From Selaginella moellendorffii (Eukaryota; Streptophyta; Lycopodiopsida; Selaginellales; Selaginellaceae), in NCBI RefSeq assembly GCF_000143415.4, contig NW_003314303.1, forward strand, positions 627,789-691,788: a stretch of DNA of 64,000 nucleotides. The letters are read 5' to 3'. Below the pieces are notes generated by a model, which worked only from the letters and a program-made list of their open reading frames with translations, was not told the origin of the DNA and searched no databases. Shown in pieces: positions 56,976 to 64,000 of the stretch. Within the stretch, counting starts at the first letter, position 1, and every line of letters starts with the position of its first letter. The position numbers and the translations under genes are program-made.

Positions 56976-59198
56976 GTAACCCTTGAGCCCAGACCACATC
57001 CCTGCTACCAATAGTGAGTGCAATGTACTCTGCTTCTACACTAGAAAGGGCCACCACAGATTGTCGCTTGGAGGCCCACATGATGGCACTGCCTGAGAAG
57101 GAAAGGCAAATGCCAGAAGTCGAGCAATGACCTTTGTTGTTGGCAAAACTAGCATCCGTGTAGTATGCCAATGATGCATCACCCCCTGAATAAGCAATGC
57201 CGTAGTCCATAGTGCCCCGGAGGTATCTCACGATATGCTTGGCAGCTTGCCAATGTATGGTGGTTGGTGATGTGTTGTACTGACTCAAGGCAATAGTCAC
57301 ATATGTGATGTCGGGGCGAGTCATCAGGGCTAAGTATGTGAGGTAACCAATGAGATGCCGATAAGGAGTCCCAATGGGTAGAGGCTCACCAGACTGCTCA
57401 ACTGTGAGGTCGATAGCACCAACGACCATCGGGGTCTTGACGGGGTGGCAATCACGCATACCAAACTGTTCTAGCAAGACTTCGACTTTACATCATTGGC
57501 TAAGGATGTAGCCACCAGACTCAGGATCACATGTGACTTCAAAGCCAAGAAAGTAGTAGATTTGGCCAAGGTCCTTCATCTGGAATTGCTGGCTGAGGAT
57601 AGCTTTCAGAGCAGCAATGGCATCAGTGTCATCACCCATGATGAGCAAATCATCAACGTAGAGGGCCACAATAAGCATGTGCCTAGCATGACCATTCACA
57701 TACACATTGTGATCAGCATGACAATGACGAAAGCCTTGAGCATGTAGGGTGGCATCAAATTTGATACCAAATACGGGAGCTCTGTTTTATGCCATACAAA
57801 GCTTTCCGCAATTACCATATAGGGCCACCAGGGGCAACATCATCCTCAAAGCCAGGGGGTATGTGCATATAGATGTCCTTTTGTAAATCCCCATTAAAAA
57901 ATGCAGTTTTGACATCCATATGGTGAACTTGCCATTTGCAAGCAGCCGCAAGTGCAAAAAGACTACGGAGGCTAGCCATTTTTACAACTGGTGAGAATGT
58001 TTCATCGTAGTCAAAGCCATGGACTTGGCGAAAACCGCAAACAACCAACCGTGCCTTATAACATACAACCTGACCATCTTTCCCATACTTTTTGGAAAAA
58101 ATCCATTTTGGATCCAAAACATGTCGTCTCAGCAGTACTGAATCAACTGGAACATAAATTCTGTTAACCCGAATGGAAGAAACTTCTTCCGCAATAGCTT
58201 CCATCCAAGATGAAGCCTTAGGTCCTGAGATGGCCTCATCATAGGTCATGGGGATGCCGACATCAACAAGGCCACAAAAATCATCAAGCTCTGCAACATC
58301 TGCTTCAGCATTTTCCCGAACTTTCAATGAGGGCCAACGTTCCCGGCGGTGATCAAGAACTGGCATCAGATCAGGCATGCCATGACATCAACAAGGTGGT
58401 GGAGGTGTCAGAGGTCTATCCTCGACTGGAGGAGCATCAGCCGGTTCAAGCATGTCCAGAAGTGGAGGATTCCCCAGTGGAATCTCTGGTGGCAACTCAT
58501 GAATAGGATCTTGAGGCGGAGGCAAGAGTGGACCATCTCCCATAAGTGGGATCAAAGGAACAAGTCAAGTCTCAGCAATGAAAGAAGGATCTTGAAGAGC
58601 CTCTATATGCATGGGAAAGTTGTCTTTGTTGAATATGATGTTTGTGCTTACAAGAGCCTTGTGAGATGCAAGATCCCGCAACTTGTAAGCTTTTCTCCTG
58701 ATGGTGTTGTACTATGCATATCCCACGAAGATGAATTTTTTACTTTTGAGATCTATCTTTTTCCGAAGTTGATCAGGGGTATGTGCATATGCTGCACAAC
58801 CGAAGACCCAAAAGTGGGACACATCAGGAGTAAAACCTGTCCAAACTACCTTGGGGGTTTTTCCATCCAAGCAACTGTGGCAAAGCAATTTTGTACATGC
58901 ATTGCTGTGGCTATGGCCTCTTGCCAAAACATTTTGTCAAGATGTGCATCAGCTAACAAAGCGCAAGCAACATTGACAAGAGTGTGTTTCTTCTTTTCTG
59001 CAACACCATTTTGCTGAGGGGTGTAGCTGTGGCTTGCAGTTGTATGCCTACATCACGATAGATGCCCCGAAGCTCATTGTTGAGGTATTCACCACCACCA
59101 TCAACTCAAAGAGTTTTTATCTTTCGACCAAGGAGGTTTTCAATGTAGGCCTTGTACATTTGAAAGACAGCAACTGCATCACTCTTACGCATCAAGAA
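56976..59198 (-). pseudogene. Copia integrase end, RT and RNase H (inverted block)
   Basis: Read leftward: integrase C-terminal part (VFGCAAYAHTPDQLRKKIDL, KSKKFIFVGYA, about 58850-58712), RT (EAISGPKASSWMEAIAEEV, DPKWIFSKKYGKDGQVV, HMDVKTAFFNGDL; then after frame breaks KALYGIKQ and LYVDDLLIMG at about 57660). Then comes RNase H (RPDITYVTIALSQYNTSP, YTDASFANNKG, SSVEAEYIAL) to 56976. Its ends carry the X target sites, so it continues from 45665 and into 63252 once the inversion is undone. Frameshifts at about 58380 and 57710-57810 and a short break near 57480 disable it. Confidence 0.88.
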
Positions 59199-60393
59199 TG
59201 TAAGCGACTAAATTTTCCATTCTACTTTAGTCATTTAATCACACCTCCGACCACTTGGAGGAGTCTCATTCACAACCTCCATAAGTCCAATTCAGGACTT
59301 AGGACTTGCTAGCCCCGAGAATGGCATCCATGCCACTCAACATTTGCACTTGGTCCAAGTGCTCCACGTGTCCAATCCCATGACCGACACTCAAAGGTAC
59401 CACCGACATGGCAGCTTGTCACACTAAGGCCATGCCCAATCACCTTTGCCACACTGGTAGTCTAATACCACATGCATCCCAGTCTTGGCTCTCCAAGACT
59501 AGGCAAACCATCCGTGAGTGGTCATCTCAGATCCACTCCTTAGCATCCTTAGGATGCCCACCGACAAGGGGAATAGCCTTCCCCAATATCCCTCTGTCAG
59601 TCCCCACTAAGTCCCTTTCTGCCCCTGGCCGTGTTTGCCAATACTGCCACTGGATCGAGGCCCACAGGCCCAACCACTAAGTCCCACGGTCCTTTGGGAC
59701 TTCCTCACCATACGACTGTGTCCTTGGTCACTACCCCAGAGGACTGCTCCTCTTCCTTTCCACAGTCTGGGCCTTTGGGGACAACATTTTGGAACACCGT
59801 GGCCTTACGCGAGCCACCTGAGTACTCTCCCTGCCTTCCGCCCTTGGGTGCTCTAGCCATAGGCTTAGAGCGAGGTTCCGTTGAGCCACACCTAGTATCC
59901 AAGTAGGTAGTGCCACCCACACTTGGACTGGGAGCATCGGCTAATCGATCTCCCGGGGGAACTAGAGCCTACTCTTGAACACTTCACCAAGCTACCCCGC
60001 TTGTCGGTCCGTGTTCACTCTAGTCTTGGACTTCCCAGTGGTCAGCTCATCACCCAACACTGGGTCTGGCCTTCCTGGGCCAAACTGGCCTTTCCTGGCC
60101 AAACTGGCTCCACTGGGCTCCAACCCCCACACTCTCCCTACTATACTTTTGGAACCCCCCGCAGCCCCCCCTGGGGGACGATCGCTTTGGGCTTTCACCC
60201 AACTGCCTGTATTAGTATTCGGACTCGGACTCGGACTCAGACTCGGACTCGGACTCGGTCTCGGCTCCAGAGTCAGACTCGGTCTCAGTCTCGGTCTTGG
60301 TCTCGATCTCGGTCCCGGTCTCGGTTCCATCTCGGACTCCATCTCGGGTCCATCTCAGACTCCATCTCGGGTCCATCTCGGACTCCATCTCGG
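59199..60393 (-). repeat. X LTR (copy a, 3'), last 1195 bp, inverted
   Basis: Starts TGTAAGCGACTAAATTTTCC at 59199 (LTR end in inverted view) and runs into a shortened array ending at 60393. Together with 51546-52035 it makes one 1685-bp LTR. Confidence 0.87.
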
Positions 60394-63251
60394 TTGGTAG
60401 ACCTATTAAGGGGTTAAGATGAGATCACTAGGTGATCTTATGGCTAAACAAGGACAAGGTCTTTGTTTGGGTTAAGGAATATGATTCCTAGTTCGAAGTG
60501 TTGATTTGAACTATTTATAAAGGTGTGGCTTGGTCAAGGTGACTAAGTGGGAAGGATACCTAAGGGAAATGAACTACTACAATACACTGGTATTATGAGT
60601 TCAAGAAAATAATCTCCAGAGACAGGCCCATGGGTGGGTCACAAGGTTGGGCTAGGAAGAGAGCCTAGAATAGTTGGGGAGACTTACTAGGGGTGAACAC
60701 CCTAGTCTGGGTAAAGCAGATCCTTTGCTATGGAACCAAAAGAATACCTCAAGGAGGGAGGTAATGATCCTATGTTGCTTGGTGCAACAATCCAAAGATA
60801 GGAGTAAAAGACGAGTGCCCAAGATAGGGCTGTGGAATCCATTGGAAAGAATCCAAGTGGCAAAGTTAGCTAAGGAACACTAATGTGTTTGATGCTAATG
60901 GATTGCGGAAAAAGAAGTGGACTTCCAAGGATGGATTCCCAAGTGCTCCAATTTGGCAAAGGAAAGGCTCCAAGTGAAGGAGCAACTAAGTAGCCAAAAG
61001 ATAGGGCCGTGGACAGCCCTAGCACAAATAATGATAAATGGAACGTAATGCCAATGGTGGCACAAAATAGAAAAGAGGATGAGGGTGCCCTCGAGTAGAG
61101 AACTTCCTAGGAGGGGAAGTGGAGTTGCACAAAATGTGCAAGGCAAGGTGTCGGAGACACCTAGGAAATTGATTCTAAAAAGTCAAGAGTAAACGTTCCA
61201 AAGTGCAAAGGTAGATCAATGGAATCTGTGACTACTCAACAATGAGTAGTGGAATTAAGTTAGAGAGGGTATCTCTAACAGGTTTAGCGAGAACTGAACC
61301 AATAAAAAAGAGCAAACCACCCCAGGTGGTCAAGTGAGTCTCTAAGTTGGAGAGACTATCCTCCTTAGAGGATGGGCAAGGCATGGTGAGCCTTTGGTGT
61401 CGAACCATTGACGAATATGGAGAAGGCATGGTGAGCCTTCAATGTCAAACCATTGATAAATATTGGCTAGGGGCCAAGGATGGAAATGGTAACACATGCG
61501 GGTGTTACTCTATAAAATGGTTTACCGTTCGATGAGGACATCGAACTTTGTCTATGGGTGGTGGAGTTGTGAGACACAAAATCCCTAGGCCCCAAAGTGG
61601 AGCCGGAAAGGGTGCCATGTGGTAGTGGCCGAAGCAAAAGCCCAAACGAGTGTAACACGTTTGGACTAAAAGCTCTGACTTGGAAGGTCGAGAGCGGGAG
61701 TGGAACTCCCAACAAAGTGCTCAAGGAGCAAGCACGAAGCGAGCAATAAGCAAGGCTCCAAAAAGGGACCCAAAAAGGACTAACACATGACACGTGGAAG
61801 TGTCCGAGATGGAGTCCGAGGCAGACCCTAGTTGGAGTCCGAGATGGACCCGAAGTGGAGTCTGATATGGAGTCCAAAGTGGAGTCCGAGATGGAGTCCG
61901 ATATGGAGTCCGAGATGGACCCGAAGTGGAGTCCGAGGTGGACCGAGACGGAGTCCGAGATGGACCCGAGATGGAGTCCGAGATGGACCGAGACGGAGTC
62001 CGAGATGGAGTCTGAGATGGAGTCCAAGATGGACCGAGACGGAGTCTGAGATGGAGTCCGAGATGGAGTCCGAGAAGGACCCGAGATGGAGTCCGAGGTC
62101 GAGACCAAGACCGGGACTGAGACCGAGACCGAGACCGAGACCGGGACCGAGACCGAGACCGGGACTGGGACCGAGACTGAGACTGAGGCCAAGGCTGAGA
62201 CCGAGCCCGAGCCCGAGTCCGAGTCCGAGTCCGAGTCCGAGTCCGAGTTCGAGTCTGAGAGGGTGAAAGCCCAAAGCACTCGTCTCCCAGACCCTGGGGG
62301 GTTTGGTGAGCTCCAAAAGTAAAGGGGGAGGACTACAATGGAGCCAGTTTAGCCAGGAAAGGCCAGTTTGGCCCAAGAAGGCCAGACCCAGTGTTGGGTG
62401 ATGAGTTGACCACTGGGAAGTCCAAGACTAGAGTGAATACGGACCGACAAGCGGGGTAGCTTGGTGAAGTGTTCAAGAGCAGGCTCTAGTTCCCCCGGGA
62501 GATCGACTGGCCAATGCTCCCAGTCCAAGTGTGGGTGGCACTACCTACTTGGATACCAGGCATGGCTCAACGGAACCTCGCTCTAAGCCCATGGCTAAAG
62601 CACCTAAAGGCAGAAGGCGGGGAGAGTACCCACGGGGCTCGCGTAGGCCCACGGTGTTTCGAAATGTTGTCCCAGAGTCCCAAATGGAGAAAGGAGGAAG
62701 AGCAGTCCTCTAGTGTGGTGACTAAGGATACAGTCACATGGTGAGGAAGTCCTAGAGGACCATGGGACTTAGTGGTCGGGCCTGTGGGCCTTGACCGAGT
62801 GGTAGTGTTGGCGAACATGGCCATGGACAGAAAAGGGACTTGGTAGGAACTGACAAAGGGATATTGGGGAAGGCTATTCCCCATGTCTGTGGGCATCCTA
62901 AGGATGCTAAAGAGTGAATCTGGGTTAACCACTCGTGGACGGATGGCCCAGTCTTGAAGAGACGGGATTGTGATGCAAGTGGTATTGGACCACTAGTGCG
63001 GCAAAGGTGAATGGGCATGGCCTTAGCGTAACGGGCCGATATGTCAGTGGTGCCTTTGGGTGTCGGTCTTGGGACCGGACACGTGGAGCACTTGGACTAG
63101 GTGCAAGTGTTGAGTGGCATGGATGCCATTCTTGGGGATAGTAAGTCCCAAGCCCTGAATTGGACTTAAGGAGGTTGTGAGTGAGACTTCTCCAAGTGGT
63201 CGAAGGTGTGGTTAAGTGACTAAAGTAGAATGGAAAAATAAGTCGCTTACA
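60394..63251 (+). mobile_element. X element copy b: end of interior and 3' LTR
   Basis: Interior 60394-61567 (1174 bp) matches 50323-51545; 3' LTR 61568-63251 (1684 bp). With 52036-56975 it makes one X element of about 7.8 kb. Followed by GTTAC and copia sequence. Confidence 0.87.
61568..63251 (+). repeat. X LTR (copy b, 3'), 1684 bp
   Basis: TGTGAGACAC...TCGCTTACA with array at about 61805-62260. Close to 54958-56975 outside the array, including shared CCCAAATGG and TAGTGTGGTG variants that separate copy b from copy a. Confidence 0.88.
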
Positions 63252-63539
63252 GTTACTTGCTGAGTTGGGATGTGCACAAGCTGGCCCCACTACTTCTTGG
63301 TATGACAACCGATGCAACATTGCCATGTCCAAGAACCTCGTCCACCATGCCCACTCAAAGCACATTGAAGTCCAATTTCACTACGTGCGTGAGTTGGTTG
63401 ATGGTGGCACCTTGGCCGTCCAACATCTCGGGACATAGGACATGCCAGCCGATCTTCTCACCAAGCCGTTGGGGCCACACCAGTTTCAGCTCCTATGCAA
63501 CAGATTTGGTTTGGTGAGTGGCTTCAGTTTGGGGGGGAG
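63252..63539 (+). pseudogene. Copia RNase H C-terminal end and polypurine tract
   Basis: Reads WYDNRCNIAMSKNLVHHAHS, KHIEVQFHYVRELVDGG and DMPADLLTKPLG (one TAG before DMPADLL), the usual copia RNase H tail. The polypurine tract TTTGGGGGGGAG precedes the LTR at 63540. Confidence 0.9.
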
Positions 63540-63626
63540 TGTTACACAACACACCTCACCACGTAGACATTAGGGTTTTCCTGTTCAGTCCGCTAGCACG
63601 GTGCGCTTTGATCCTGATTTGTCTCA
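63540..63626 (+). repeat. Copia 3' LTR, 87 bp
   Basis: TGTTACACAAC...TTTGTCTCA, followed by target-site copy GCCAC at 63627-63631. Confidence 0.88.
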
Positions 63627-64000
63627 GCCACAACACACTGCAGCATGGAATTGAAGAGTGCACATCTGGCCCCATGTGGCGTGGGCGGAGATCATCAATG
63701 TCTACAATTCCGTGTCTCAATCAGGCATGGAATCAAACACTTTTCTAGCATTGCCCACTCAATCACTTGCGAGATAGGCAGCCAGGGAGTGAGTTCCACA
63801 CGACCGTGTTATGTGACTCTATGGAATCAAAAAAAATCTTTGTGTCCATGGCCAGTCCCTACTGTCCATAAGCTCTGATCATTGTGCTCCAGGAGACAGG
63901 GTTTCTTTGTGGCATCATGGCAAAGAGAGCTTGAGCCTCATGGATATGGCCACAAGACCCCATTACTGTGATCATCAGGTTGTGTCTCTGAAAGGGATTC
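63627..64000 (-). pseudogene. PPR-like gene, part upstream of the copia insertion
   Basis: On the minus strand: HIHEAQALFAMMPQRN and PVSWSTMIRAYGQ, then a TAG, then IFFDSIESHNTVVWNSL, two more degenerate PPR repeats. The gene continues at 43970 on the other side of the copia element and runs off the window on the right. Stops within the repeats mark it as a pseudogene. Confidence 0.65.

Larger units (their letters stand above)
43971..63626 (+). mobile_element. Ty1/copia retrotransposon carrying two nested X elements and an inversion; TSD GCCAC
   Basis: Identical-length 87-bp LTRs at 43971-44057 and 63540-63626, flanked by GCCAC on both sides (43966-43970, 63627-63631). Own sequence is 43971-45665 (gag to integrase start), 56976-59198 (integrase end, RT, RNase H; now inverted) and 63252-63626 (RNase H end, polypurine tract, LTR), about 4.3 kb. 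The rest is X-element DNA. It inserted in a PPR-like gene. Confidence 0.9.

Noticed and set aside
55733-56986. Open frame of over 400 codons made of SDSISGPSRTPS-type repeats, and similar frames at 45.6-46.7, 51.5-52.2 and 61.5-62.4 kb
   Set aside because: They are by-products of the GAGTCCGAGATGGA arrays in X LTRs, occur in several frames and on both strands at once, and have no start context or domain.

Overview
This is a nuclear window from a land plant. Tiny spliceosomal introns (about 46-60 bp wherever I can place both splice sites), many PPR-type fragments, a (TTTAGGG)n tract, and plant-type GST, WEE1, NYN/YacP and CinA/cytidylyltransferase gene pieces all fit a seedless plant. The introns make Selaginella my first guess, but this is inference and no species marker is present. 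Almost nothing is an intact conventional gene. The window is mobile elements, gene fragments and decayed genes, many broken by single stop codons.

Layout. 1-2156: a decayed Helitron Rep/helicase gene on the minus strand, interrupted by a 5S-rRNA-derived insertion. 3.1-4.4 kb: a small plus-strand ORF and a zinc-finger-like gene whose paralogue lies at 24.4 kb. 4.85-24.3 kb: an unusual island. A minus-strand gene resembling a DUF7869-type (RNase H-fold, transposase-like) protein (5.3-8.5 kb) is divergent from a plus-strand multi-exon gene (11.1-23.9 kb). The plus-strand gene combines a possible ParB-like region, basic and acidic linkers, a Pro/Thr-rich repeat region and a C-terminal FCP1/NIF-like HAD phosphatase domain. 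The island carries about 20 copies of a fixed-length 22-bp palindrome, many placed 4-11 nt upstream of the 3' splice sites of tiny introns. A young 7.27-kb non-autonomous LTR retrotransposon (14561-21833, TSD GTCAC) interrupts the plus-strand gene.

25.3-27.95 kb: a MULE/FAR1-like transposase gene with a SWIM finger, broken by two stops. 28.6-35.7 kb and 42.3-43.97 kb: a patchwork of host gene pieces (WEE1, PPR, NYN/YacP, CinA/cytidylyltransferase, RCL1, CTD-type phosphatase). 35.4-41.8 kb: a tau-type GST gene split by an abnormal Ty3/gypsy insertion. In it, the outer end of one LTR is joined directly to an internal integrase site in inverted orientation, as expected from autointegration or cDNA recombination.

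43971-63626: one Ty1/copia element with 87-bp LTRs and TSD GCCAC, inserted in a PPR-like gene. It carries two nested copies of a large non-autonomous LTR element (called X here) whose LTRs contain expanded GAGTCCGAGATGGA-type arrays. An 8.36-kb inversion (52036-60393) scrambles the nest. Undoing it on paper restores both X copies, both X target-site duplications (TTCTT and GTTAC) and the order of the copia genes.
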